A DNA stretch of 64,000 nt from Myxococcales bacterium (GTDB lineage: Bacteria; Myxococcota_A; Polyangia; Haliangiales; Haliangiaceae): NCBI GenBank assembly GCA_016794525.1, contig JAEUJY010000164.1:1-64000 (forward strand), written 5' to 3'. Within the stretch, counting starts at the first letter, position 1, and every line of letters begins with the position of its first letter. Of the stretch, positions 1-12,481 are shown one piece after another. The notes under the pieces are model-generated. The model searched no databases, was not told the origin of the DNA, and worked only from the letters and a program-made list of their open reading frames with translations. Made by a program: the position numbers and the translations under genes.

Positions 1-8
1 CGAGGTAG

Positions 9-1742
9 TCAATCGTCGACGTCGATCGAGATCTCGACCGAGTCGTCGTCGGCCAGGTCGACGTCGACGCGGGCCGACGGCGGCGGCGGGCCGGGCGGGG
101 GTGGCGCGGGCGGCGGTGGCCGGGTCGGGGGCGTCGTCCGCGGCACGGTGTGCGGCGCGCGGCGGCGGGCCGGGGCCGGCCCCTCGTCGAGCGCGAGCTG
201 CTCGAGGAAGCGCAGGTCGGGATCGTCGGCGGCCAGCGACGAGCGCAGGTCGGCGGCGCCCAGGGCCTCGGCGGCCAGCGTCGCGGCGTCGACCCGGCGG
301 GTCGCCTCGGCGGTGACCTTGGCCAGGTCGACCTTGCGCGTGGCCTCGCGGTCGCTCGGCGCCGCCTCGTCGAGGTCGAGCGCCGCCAGCGGATCGGGCG
401 CGCCGGTCGGCGGGCGGGCCCGGCGCTCGCGCTCGGCCAGCTCGCGCTGGATGCGCGCGTTGCGATCGCGCAGCGCGCGGTCGTTGGCCTCGCGCTTGGC
501 CCGCTCGCGCTGGGCGCGGGCGGCGCGGGCGCGGCCGGCGGACTCGGCGGCCTCGGCGGCCAGCGCGGCCTCGAGCGCGATGGCCTCGGCGCTGGGCGCG
601 GGGACGAACGGCGCGACGTCGACCGCGGTGGGCGGCTCGACCGCGGCCGCGGGCGGGCTCGCGGCCAGCGCGGCGGCGGCCGCCGCGATCGGGACGTCGA
701 TCGTCGTGGCGTCGTCGAACGCCGGCGGCGGGGTCACCGCGGGGGCGACGATCGGCGCCGGCGCGGCCAGCTCGACCGCGGCGACGTCGGCGGCGCGCGC
801 GACCGCCAGCCCGCCGGTCTCCACCAGCGCCGCCGGCATCGGCAGCGGCGCGCTCCGCTCGCGGGCGCCGGCGACGCGCATCGGCCGCCCCAGCGCGGCG
901 GTCGCGGCGATCCGCGCCGACGCCAGATCGATCACCGGCGTCGGCGCCGCGGCGTCGGCGAGCTCGGCGTCGAGGTCGTCGCCGACCAGCGCCCGGGCGC
1001 GGGCCACGACCTCGGCCAGCGGCCGCCGGGCCTCGGGCCAGTCCTCGAGGTCGTCGTGGGCCGGCGGCGCGGCGGCGGTCACCGCGGACAGATCGAGCGC
1101 GGGCCGGATCCGGGCGACGCGGGGCGCGAGGTCCGGCGCGGCGGGCGGCGGCGCGGGCGGCGGCGCGATCGCCAGCGGCTCGGCCTCGGGCGGGGGCGCC
1201 GCCGTCGGCGGCCGGGGCCGGGGCGCGCGGGCCACCGTCACCTCGTCGCGCGGCTCGGCGACGTCGACGGGCGCGGCGACCGGCGCGGCGATCGGCGCAG
1301 GCGTCGCGGCCCGCGGCATCGGGTGCGGCGCGCTGTGCTCGCGGGCCTCGTCGTGCTCGGGCTCGCCCGGCATCGGCATGCCGGCCGGGCCGTCGACCAG
1401 GCCGCGGCGCTTGCGCACCTCGAGCATCCGCACCAGCACGTCGCGCGAGTCGCGGCCGACCCGCTGCAGCTCGACCGCCATGCCGGCGACGACCCGCGGG
1501 TGCGCGGGATCGTGCGCGCGCACCAGCTTGACCTTGCCCTGGCCGATCAGCGCCGGCTTGTCGTCGGCGGTGCGGATCTCGAACCGCACCTCGGTGCCGA
1601 TCGGCTTGGGGGTGCGGGTCGGGATGAACACCCCGAGCCGCGTGATCTGCGACGCGAACCGCTCGACGAAGGCGTCGAGGTCGGCGTGGCGCACCTTGAT
1701 GCGCAGCACCGTCGCGGTCGGCTTGCCTTCGTCTGCGGCCAT
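9..1742 (-). CDS. PilZ-domain protein with long disordered tail
   Basis: 577 residues. The first ~115 residues (MAADEGKPTATVLRIKVR onward) look like the PilZ-type domain common in myxobacterial paralogue families: strand-rich, with VFIPTRTPKPIGTEVRFEI and later VVAGMAVELQRV, followed by an alpha-helical end. PilZ domains usually bind cyclic di-GMP, but I do not see a clear RxxxR plus D/NxSxxG pair, so binding is uncertain. The rest is Ala/Pro-rich low-complexity sequence with a charged segment rich in R, E and A (possible coiled coil) and an acidic C-terminus (ISIDVDD). The start is the ATG at 1742. An open frame runs further upstream, but only as a shadow of the next gene. A TAGGGT element lies about 43 nt upstream, so this gene would have a longer leader than many neighbours. 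Confidence 0.8.
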   Translation of the reverse strand: MAADEGKPTATVLRIKVRHADLDAFVERFASQITRLGVFIPTRTPKPIGTEVRFEIRTADDKPALIGQGKVKLVRAHDPAHPRVVAGMAVELQRVGRDSRDVLVRMLEVRKRRGLVDGPAGMPMPGEPEHDEAREHSAPHPMPRAATPAPIAAPVAAPVDVAEPRDEVTVARAPRPRPPTAAPPPEAEPLAIAPPPAPPPAAPDLAPRVARIRPALDLSAVTAAAPPAHDDLEDWPEARRPLAEVVARARALVGDDLDAELADAAAPTPVIDLASARIAATAALGRPMRVAGARERSAPLPMPAALVETGGLAVARAADVAAVELAAPAPIVAPAVTPPPAFDDATTIDVPIAAAAAALAASPPAAAVEPPTAVDVAPFVPAPSAEAIALEAALAAEAAESAGRARAARAQRERAKREANDRALRDRNARIQRELAERERRARPPTGAPDPLAALDLDEAAPSDREATRKVDLAKVTAEATRRVDAATLAAEALGAADLRSSLAADDPDLRFLEQLALDEGPAPARRRAPHTVPRTTPPTRPPPPAPPPPGPPPPSARVDVDLADDDSVEISIDVDD

Positions 1743-1783
1743 CGACGCCTGATCATCGGGCGCGCGGCGACGAAAAGCAAACC

Positions 1784-2941
1784 CTAGCGCGGCGCGACGA
1801 GCGCCGGCGGCGGCGGCGGCGGCGCGGGCGGCCGCGCGCGGGCGAACCACACGATCGCGGCGATCACCAGCGCCAGCGCGGCGACCGCCAGCGCGATCTT
1901 GGCGACGCTCCACGGCCGATCGCCGGCGACGTCGCCGGTCTGGGCGTTGACGACGACGCGGTAGACCGCGCCGCGGTACCGGTAGCTCGAGACCCACACC
2001 GGCAACAGCACGTGCTTGAAGGTCACCGCGCGGTGCTGGATGTCGAGCGAGTGCACGCGCTGCGCGTCGCCGCCGATGTCGGCCCGGACCGCGGCGGTGA
2101 TGCGGCCCTCCATGACGCCCTGGGCCTCGACCCAGCCCTCCTCGAGATCGACCGCGTAGCGCTCGGCGACGAAGCCGGCGAGGTAGGCGCCGTCGAACGG
2201 GCGCAGGCCGTCGAGCCGCCACGGCTCGAGCTGGGCCAGCCGGTTGCGCGGCAGGCCGCGCGACGCGCACACCGCGACGTCGTCGAAGCGGACCCGCACG
2301 GTGCCGGCGGCGCCGTGCCAGCGGGTCCGGCGCACCTGCCGGGTCTGGCGCTTGCCGTCCTTGTCGGTGTAGCGCTGCTCGACCCAGTAGTACTCGCCGC
2401 GGCTGCCGGTGTAGCGGGTCAGCGAGTCGGCGTCGAAGGTCCAGTACGGCACGTAGACGCCGTCGAGGCCGTCGTGGGCGGCGCGCCGCTTGAGGTCCGA
2501 CGGCGCGAACCACCGCGAGCGCAGCCACCGCTGGTAGGCGTCGCCGGCGGCGGCCTTGGCCACCGCGAACGGCAGCACCGCGTCGGGCGCGATCGTGTCG
2601 GCGCTGGGCGCGAGGTCGACCACCAGCGCCTCGTCGCAGAACGGGCAGCGGCGGGCCTGCAGCGTCGTCACCGAGCGCGCGCCGCAGTGGCGGCACTGCA
2701 CCTCGTGGCCGCCGCTGGCCACGCCGCCGGCCGGGCCGCGGCGGACCCGGGCCCGGGCCTGGGCGAAGTCGTGGGCGACGATGGCCCGCGCGATCGGCTC
2801 GATCGGCGTCACCGCGCCGCAGTGGCCGCAGGCCAGCGCCTCGGCGCCGGGCGCCAGCGCCTGCGCCGCGCCGCACGTCCGGCAGCGGAAGCTGGCGTGA
2901 TCGGCGGGCCGCGAGGCCGGTCCGGAGGCGGCGTCGTCCAC
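1784..2941 (-). CDS. Zinc-ribbon membrane protein
   Basis: 385 residues. Two four-cysteine zinc ribbons are visible: C20-x2-C23 with C38-x2-C41, and C83-x2-C86 with C99-x2-C102. A long soluble region follows, then one transmembrane helix near residues 340-360 (VAKIALAVAALALVIAAIVWF) and a proline-rich cytosolic tail. The architecture resembles the TFIIB-type zinc-ribbon membrane proteins of unknown function found in many bacteria; no enzymatic motif is seen. The GTG start at 2941 is preceded by TAGACT with a 6-nt spacer, consistent with a leaderless transcript. It is followed, in the same direction, by the PilZ gene. Confidence 0.8.
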   Translation of the reverse strand: MDDAASGPASRPADHASFRCRTCGAAQALAPGAEALACGHCGAVTPIEPIARAIVAHDFAQARARVRRGPAGGVASGGHEVQCRHCGARSVTTLQARRCPFCDEALVVDLAPSADTIAPDAVLPFAVAKAAAGDAYQRWLRSRWFAPSDLKRRAAHDGLDGVYVPYWTFDADSLTRYTGSRGEYYWVEQRYTDKDGKRQTRQVRRTRWHGAAGTVRVRFDDVAVCASRGLPRNRLAQLEPWRLDGLRPFDGAYLAGFVAERYAVDLEEGWVEAQGVMEGRITAAVRADIGGDAQRVHSLDIQHRAVTFKHVLLPVWVSSYRYRGAVYRVVVNAQTGDVAGDRPWSVAKIALAVAALALVIAAIVWFARARPPAPPPPPPALVAPR

Positions 2942-2947
2942 GCCCCG

Positions 2948-2953
2948 AGTCTA
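2948..2953 (-). promoter_or_regulatory. -10-like TAGACT, leaderless position
   Basis: TAGACT ends 6 nt before the GTG start at 2941. A transcript starting 7 nt downstream would begin at the start codon. Confidence 0.55.
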
Positions 2954-2958
2954 CGCCA

Positions 2959-4194
2959 TCAGGCGTCGTCGTCGACGAAATCCAGCTCGCGGCCGTGGGT
3001 CTCGTCGAGCAGCACCAGCGCGCCGGCGGCCAGCGCCAGCACCCCGACGCCGACCGCGATCGCGCCGGGCACGATGCCCCACGCGGCCCGGGCCTTGGCG
3101 TAGGCGAAGGTCATCGGCACCAGCGCGCCGCGCACGACGTTGGGCGCGGTGGTCGTCACCGTCGCGCGCAGGTTGGTGCCGAACTGCTCGGCGGCGCTGG
3201 TCACGAACACCGCCCAGTAGCCGGCGCCCAGGCCGATCACCGCGCAGCAGGCCAGGAACGCGGCGCCCGAGCGCGCGCCGACGGTGAAGTAGCCGACCGT
3301 GCCGAGCGTCGTCAGCGCCAGGAACGCCGCGATGGCCTTGCGCCGCGATCGCCACACCTGCGACAGCGCGCCCGACGCCAGATCGCCGACCGCCAGGCCG
3401 GCGTAGCAGTAGCGCAGCGCCTCCGCCGGCCGCGGCGCCGGCGTGACGCCCAGCGCGCCGCCGATCTCGGCCGAGAAGAACACCAGGATGCCGACGACGT
3501 ACCAGATCGGCACGCCGACCAGGATCACCGTCAGGTAGCGCCGCAGCCGCGCCGGCGAGCTGACCAGCGCGACGATCCGGCCGCGCCCGACGGTGGCCGC
3601 GCCGCGCACCGCGGCGAACATCGCCGACTCGCGCACGCCGAGCCGCAGCCCGAGCAGCGCCAGGCCGAGCCCGCCGCCGATGTAGTAGGCGGTCCGCCAG
3701 TGGACCGCGTCGCCGACCAAGGTCGCGACCACGCCGCCGGCGATGCCGACGGTGGCGACGATCGTCGTGGCCCACCCGCGCGAGCGCGCCGGCACCAGCT
3801 CGCTGACCAGCGTGATGCCGGCGCCCAGCTCGCCGGCCAGGCCGACGCCGGCGATCAGCCGCAGCCAGGCGTAGGTGTCGACGTCGGCGACGAAGCCGTT
3901 GGCGATGTTGGCCAGCGAGTAGGTGATGATCGACCCGAACAGCACCGACAGCCGGCCGCGCTTGTCGCCGAGCACGCCCCAGACGACGCCGCCGACCAGC
4001 ATGCCGACCATCTGGTAGTTGAGCAGGCGCTCGCCGACCGCCTGCATGTCGGCGGGCGCGACCCCGAGCGCGGCCAGGCTCGGCTTGCGCACGACGCCGA
4101 ACAGGATCAGGTCGTAGATGTCGACGAAGTAGCCGAGCGCGGCGACCACCACCGCCAGGGCCACGGCCTTGCGATCGACGGCGGGCGGCGGCAT
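2959..4194 (-). CDS. MFS transporter (metabolite:H+ symporter type)
   Basis: 411 residues with about 12 hydrophobic helices. After TM2 it has the MFS loop motif GVLGDKRGRLSVLFGS, and in TM4/5 the sequence RLIAGVGLAGELGAGITLVSE, which resembles the sugar or metabolite:proton symporter (MHS/SP) branch. A large-substrate family assignment is not possible by eye. Expected in the inner membrane, transporting a small organic solute with protons. It runs divergently from the 4263 gene with a 68-bp gap, and is followed by the zinc-ribbon gene in the same direction with only 17 nt between them, so co-transcription is possible. The substrate is unknown. Confidence 0.85.
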   Translation of the reverse strand: MPPPAVDRKAVALAVVVAALGYFVDIYDLILFGVVRKPSLAALGVAPADMQAVGERLLNYQMVGMLVGGVVWGVLGDKRGRLSVLFGSIITYSLANIANGFVADVDTYAWLRLIAGVGLAGELGAGITLVSELVPARSRGWATTIVATVGIAGGVVATLVGDAVHWRTAYYIGGGLGLALLGLRLGVRESAMFAAVRGAATVGRGRIVALVSSPARLRRYLTVILVGVPIWYVVGILVFFSAEIGGALGVTPAPRPAEALRYCYAGLAVGDLASGALSQVWRSRRKAIAAFLALTTLGTVGYFTVGARSGAAFLACCAVIGLGAGYWAVFVTSAAEQFGTNLRATVTTTAPNVVRGALVPMTFAYAKARAAWGIVPGAIAVGVGVLALAAGALVLLDETHGRELDFVDDDA

Positions 4195-4249
4195 GGGCCC
4201 GACGTTCGATCGCCGGGCGCCCCGGTGTCCAGGGCGCCGGCCGCGATGC

Positions 4250-4255
4250 TACCGT
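4250..4255 (+). promoter_or_regulatory. -10-like TACCGT, leaderless position
   Basis: TACCGT with a 7-nt spacer to the ATG at 4263. It overlaps the alternative GTG at 4254, which argues for the ATG as the real start of the MoxR-vWA cluster. Confidence 0.5.
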
Positions 4256-4262
4256 GACGGCC

Positions 4263-5782
<1,520 letters not shown>

Positions 5783-5786
<4 letters not shown>

Positions 5787-6916
5787 AGGTCACCGCCCAC
5801 GGCTTCCTCGAGTCGTTCGTGTTGCCGCTGGTGGCCGGCGGCGACGTCCACGTCGGGCGGCCGCTGACCACCGCCGACGTCGATCGCCTGCGCGGCGAGC
5901 TCGACGGCGCCACCGTGCCGCTGGTCGCGGTCGACGACGCGCGCACCGACGCGCTGGCGGTGGTGTGCGCGCGGCCGCCGGCGCTGGTGTTCGGCGACGA
6001 CGAGCTGGCGCTGGCGATCGGGCTGCACAACGCGCTGGTGCTGGCCCACCCCGACGCCGACGGCGCGCTGATCACCGACCGCATGCGGCGGCGGATCGCC
6101 GGCGCGGCGCTGGGGCTGGTGTCGCAGCCGATCACGCGCGATCGCACGCGGGTGCTGGCGCGCCACGGCCTGCTCCACAACCTGCACCGGCTGGGCCGGC
6201 GCGACCTGCTGGTGGCGTGGTGGACCGGGCGGGCGCGGTTCTTCGGCCAGGCGGCGCCGGCGCGGTTGACCGCGTGGCGCGGCCTGCGCCGGGTGCGCGA
6301 GGAGGTCACGCGGGCCGGCTTCGACGAGCTGCTCAGCGCGCCCGACGTCGCGCCGGTGACCGCGGCGCTGTACCGCCGCAGCCCGCTGACCCAGCTGATC
6401 GCGCCGCCGCCCAACGGCCCGCCGCTGCACTGGGAGGACGCGGTGTTCCTGTTGCGCGACGCCGAGCTGGCGCGCGCGATCGCCTACGCGACGATGACCG
6501 CGCCCGGCGGCGCGCTGCCGGCGATCGCCCGGCTGGCGGCCGCGTTCGAGCAGCTGGTCGAGCGCAGCCCGGCCAGCGACGACGTGCGCGCGGTGGCGGC
6601 GTTCCTGGTGCACCTGGCCAGCCTGCAGGTGGTGGGCGCGGCCGACGACAAGTCGTCGGCGCTCACCGCGGCGCTGGCGCCCGGCGTCAACCGGCCGCGC
6701 GGGCTGGTCACCTACGCGGCGCTGCCCGCCGCGCTGGCGGTGCTGGCGCCGACCCTGGCCGCGCCGCCCGGCCTGGCCGCCGAGCCGGTCTGGCACCGGC
6801 GCTGGGAGCTCGAGCGCGCCGCCGTCGGCGACCTGCTCGGGGACGCGGTGATCGCCGGGGTCGCCGATCGGCTGGTCCGACACCTGGCGCCGGCCCCGGC
6901 CGCCGTCGGTGGATGA
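5783..6916 (+). CDS. Unrecognised second protein of MoxR-vWA cluster
   Basis: 377 residues, soluble, largely alpha-helical and Ala/Leu/Arg-rich. No known catalytic motif was found. Its N-terminus (MKVTAHGFLESFVLPL) is unlike a signal peptide. The middle has a Trp/Arg-rich stretch (LVAWWTGRARFFGQ) and HWEDAVFLLRDAELARAIAY, suggesting a helical-bundle interaction protein. It overlaps the preceding gene by 4 nt and ends 19 nt before the MoxR start, so it is part of the same transcription unit. Its role is probably as a partner or adaptor of the downstream ATPase; no function is assigned. Confidence 0.83.
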
Positions 6917-6918
6917 TA

Positions 6919-6924
6919 TACACT
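6919..6924 (+). promoter_or_regulatory. -10-like TACACT upstream of MoxR gene
   Basis: TACACT in an A/T-rich island (GATATACACT) overlapping the end of the preceding gene, with an 11-nt spacer to ATG 6936. Could be an internal promoter giving separate ATPase expression. Confidence 0.35.
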
Positions 6925-6935
6925 CGGCCTCTCGC

Positions 6936-8153
6936 ATGGCCTCGCCCCCGCACCCCGCGTCCGCTCCTGGTGGCCCCGCTCTCGTCGACGTCGCCCGCGC
7001 CAGCGCCAGCGTGCAGGAGGTGGCGCGGGTCATGGGGGCGCACTTCCTCGACAAGCAGGAGATCATCCGGCTGATGCTGGTGTCGGCGATCGCCGGCGAG
7101 CACATGGTCATCGTCGGGCCGCCCGGCACCGCCAAGAGCGCGATGGTCGGCATGTTCGCCAAGCTGGTCGACGCCCGCTACTTCGAGTACCTGCTGACCC
7201 GCTTCACCGAGCCCAACGAGCTGTTCGGCCCGGTCGACATCGCGGCGTTCCGCGACGGCAAGTACACGCGGCGCATCGAGAACATGCTGCCGTCGGCCGA
7301 GATCGTCTTCCTCGACGAGATCTTCAAGTCGAGCTCGGCGATCTTGAACTCGCTCCTGCACGTCATCAACGAGCGCAAGTTCGCCAACGGCCCGAGCGTC
7401 GTGCAGGTGCCGCTGATCTCGCTGTTCGCGGCCTCCAACGAGGTCCCCAACGACGACAGCCTGGGCGCGATGTTCGATCGCTTCCTCTTGCGGGTGCTGT
7501 CGGACAACCTCGACAGCTACCACTTCGGCGAGCTGATGCAGAAGGGCATCGCCCTCGAGGTGGCGCGCATGACCGGCAAGGGCGATCAGCTCAAGCCGAT
7601 CCTCAGCGCCCGCGACCTGCGCACGCTGCAGGCGTCGTTCGATCGCTTCATGGTGTTCCCCGACGACTTCCTCGCGAAGTACAAGGGCCTGATCTTCCAG
7701 ATCCGCAGCGAGGGCGTCAGCGTCTCGGACCGCCGCGCGGTCAAGCTGCTCAAGCTGTTCGCCGCCTCGGCGGTGTTCGACGGCCGCACCCGGGTCCACG
7801 ACGGCGACTTCTTCGTGCTGCGCCACATCTGGAACAACCTCGATCAGGTCGAGCTGCTGGCCGAGATCGTCAACCCGGTGGTCGACGCCTACTACCGCGA
7901 GCACCCGGCCGAGCGCCGCTTCATCGGCCCGCAGGCGTCGCTCGACGACCTGCTGGCCGAGCTCAACCTGATCCGCGAGCTCCTGACCTCGGGCACCGAG
8001 CTGTCGGACATCCAGATGTTCTCGCAGCTGAAGAACCTGTCCGAGATCAAGGCGGCGCTGGCGGCGATGCCGAGCGACACCTCGACCCGGATGCTGCGCG
8101 AGGTCGATCAGCTGCTCGAGACCGTGTTCGCGTCGTCGAAGTTCGGCCTCTAG
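6936..8153 (+). CDS. MoxR/RavA-type AAA+ ATPase
   Basis: 405 residues. The Walker A motif GPPGTAKS starts at residue 61. Walker B is IVFLDEIFK, sensor 1 is FAASNEVP, and an arginine-finger region is MFDRFLLRV. The segments RFTEPNELFGPVDI and ILNSLLHVINERKF are typical of the RavA/MoxR branch. These cytosolic hexameric ATPases work as chaperone-like motors with vWA partners (RavA-ViaA is the known model). The long C-terminal helical part lies beyond the usual AAA+ core. Start: ATG 6936; an in-frame GTG at 6909 overlaps the upstream stop and is a possible alternative. The vWA partner is two genes downstream. Confidence 0.95.
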   Translation: MASPPHPASAPGGPALVDVARASASVQEVARVMGAHFLDKQEIIRLMLVSAIAGEHMVIVGPPGTAKSAMVGMFAKLVDARYFEYLLTRFTEPNELFGPVDIAAFRDGKYTRRIENMLPSAEIVFLDEIFKSSSAILNSLLHVINERKFANGPSVVQVPLISLFAASNEVPNDDSLGAMFDRFLLRVLSDNLDSYHFGELMQKGIALEVARMTGKGDQLKPILSARDLRTLQASFDRFMVFPDDFLAKYKGLIFQIRSEGVSVSDRRAVKLLKLFAASAVFDGRTRVHDGDFFVLRHIWNNLDQVELLAEIVNPVVDAYYREHPAERRFIGPQASLDDLLAELNLIRELLTSGTELSDIQMFSQLKNLSEIKAALAAMPSDTSTRMLREVDQLLETVFASSKFGL

Positions 8154-8162
8154 GCCCACCCC

Positions 8163-8558
8163 ATGACCGCCGCCGTCGAGCCCACCGCCACGTCCGCCGC
8201 GCCGCCGCTGCAGGTGGCGATCTACGACGACGTGGTCGCGGCGCGCGGCGAGCAGTTCCGGATCCCCGGGCTGGCGGTGACGGTGTTCGCCCACGCCGAC
8301 GACGCCGTCGCGCAGTGCCTGACCGCCGGCTTCGACGTGGTGTTCATGGACTTCGCCCTGGGGCCGGGTCGCCGGGTCGGCACCGACGTCACCCGCGCGC
8401 TGCGCAGCGCCGGCTTCGCCGGCAAGGTGGTCGCGATCTCGAGCGACCCCGCGGCCAACGCGGCGATCCGCGCCGCCGGCGCCGACAGCTCGCTGGCCCA
8501 GAAGGCGCTGCTGCGCAGCTACCTCGTGCACCTCGGCCGCGCCCACCTCAACCCTTGA
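8163..8558 (+). CDS. Receiver-like (REC) single-domain protein
   Basis: 131 residues, a stand-alone response-regulator-like fold. The acidic pair is in AIYDDVVAA, the likely phosphoacceptor Asp is in VVFMDFALGPG, a Ser in VVAISSDP takes the usual Thr/Ser place, and a Lys is in LAQKALLRS. The spacing is roughly right, but the loop after the Asp is unusual (ALGPGRRVGTD). No output domain is present, so it probably acts by protein-protein contact, perhaps on the adjacent MoxR or vWA proteins (inference). It starts 9 nt after the MoxR stop. Its stop codon lies inside the first palindrome of a repeat element, which separates it from the vWA gene. Confidence 0.8.
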   Translation: MTAAVEPTATSAAPPLQVAIYDDVVAARGEQFRIPGLAVTVFAHADDAVAQCLTAGFDVVFMDFALGPGRRVGTDVTRALRSAGFAGKVVAISSDPAANAAIRAAGADSSLAQKALLRSYLVHLGRAHLNP

Positions 8559-8625
8559 GGGTTTGTCGACAAACCCTCCCCCACCGGGGGCATGCCCCGG
8601 TGGGACCCCCACCCAATACGCGAGA
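8557..8625 (+). repeat. Double-hairpin intergenic repeat, copy 1
   Basis: A perfect 22-nt palindrome (8557-8578, centre TTGTCGACAA) is followed by CCACCGGGG-GCATG-CCCCGGTGG (8581-8603) and the tail CCCCCACCCAATACGCGAGA (8606-8625). The first palindrome overlaps the TGA of the receiver gene. The element could act as a transcription attenuator inside the operon. The same arrangement recurs at 16284. Confidence 0.8.
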
Positions 8626-8637
8626 CTCTCGACCTTC

Positions 8638-11897
<3,260 letters not shown>

Positions 11898-11928
11898 CCG
11901 CGGCGTTGCCGGCCGCGCGCGCGGCTGT

Positions 11929-11934
11929 TAGGTT
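11929..11934 (+). promoter_or_regulatory. -10-like TAGGTT
   Basis: TAGGTT with a 10-nt spacer to the GTG at 11945; probable promoter of the metal-uptake-like module, giving a very short leader. Confidence 0.4.
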
Positions 11935-11944
11935 GGCAGGCACC

Positions 11945-12355
11945 GTGACCCCGGCCCGCCACCGCTCGCGCCACCCGGCCCGCTGGGCCGTCGTCGCGCT
12001 GGCGTGCGTGCTCGGGCAGCTGCTGGGCGTCCTGCACATGGGCCTGATCCAGCACCGGCGCTGCGCGGCGCACGGCGAGCTGGTCGAGGGCGGCGCCGAC
12101 GAGCTGGCGGCGATGGTCGACGCCGCCCCGGCGGTCGGGCAGGCGGCGTTCGTCGGCCACGCGCAGCGCGGCGAGCACGACCACGAGCACTGCCAGGCGC
12201 CGAGCCAGCGGGCCACGCCGCGGGTGGCCGCGTTCGCCGCGGCGCCGCGCGTGGCGCTGCCGCTGGCCGCCGCGCCGCCGGTGGCGCGGGCGGCGCTCGC
12301 GATCCAAGGGCTGTTCCGGCTGGCGCCCAAGGCGTCACCGCCCACCGTCGGCTGA
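11945..12355 (+). CDS. Small membrane-anchored His-rich protein
   Basis: 136 residues from a GTG start. One N-terminal hydrophobic helix (ARWAVVALACVLGQLLGVLH) is followed by a short periplasmic region containing a metal-ligand cluster: H72, H78, H80, H82, C83 in GHAQRGEHDHEHCQAP. The C-terminus is Ala-rich with a second weak hydrophobic stretch. No family name is certain; small His-rich proteins of this kind are often found beside zinc or copper transport genes. It lies just upstream of a TonB-dependent receptor, so a metal-binding or sensing role is inferred. Start evidence: TAGGTT 10 nt upstream; no Shine-Dalgarno is visible. Confidence 0.6.
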   Translation: MTPARHRSRHPARWAVVALACVLGQLLGVLHMGLIQHRRCAAHGELVEGGADELAAMVDAAPAVGQAAFVGHAQRGEHDHEHCQAPSQRATPRVAAFAAAPRVALPLAAAPPVARAALAIQGLFRLAPKASPPTVG

Positions 12356-12481
12356 CGCGGCGCCACGCGGCGCCCGAGTGACCGTCGGTCGCGGCGCGTG
12401 CGCGCCGCCGTCGCCGGGGGCGTGCGCGGGCGCGCGCTCGTGGCTGTCCGGAACGCGGAGCAGTCCTCTGTGCGTGAACGA

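Noticed and set aside
9-2876. A single 955-residue minus-strand protein spanning both the zinc-ribbon and PilZ genes
   Set aside because: Its first half is a shadow of the zinc-ribbon gene in another frame; PilZ starts cleanly at ATG 1742.
8563-8637. N-terminal extension of the vWA protein into the repeat
   Set aside because: The added residues are encoded by the palindromic repeat, and similar residues appear before the unrelated 16397 gene at repeat copy 2.
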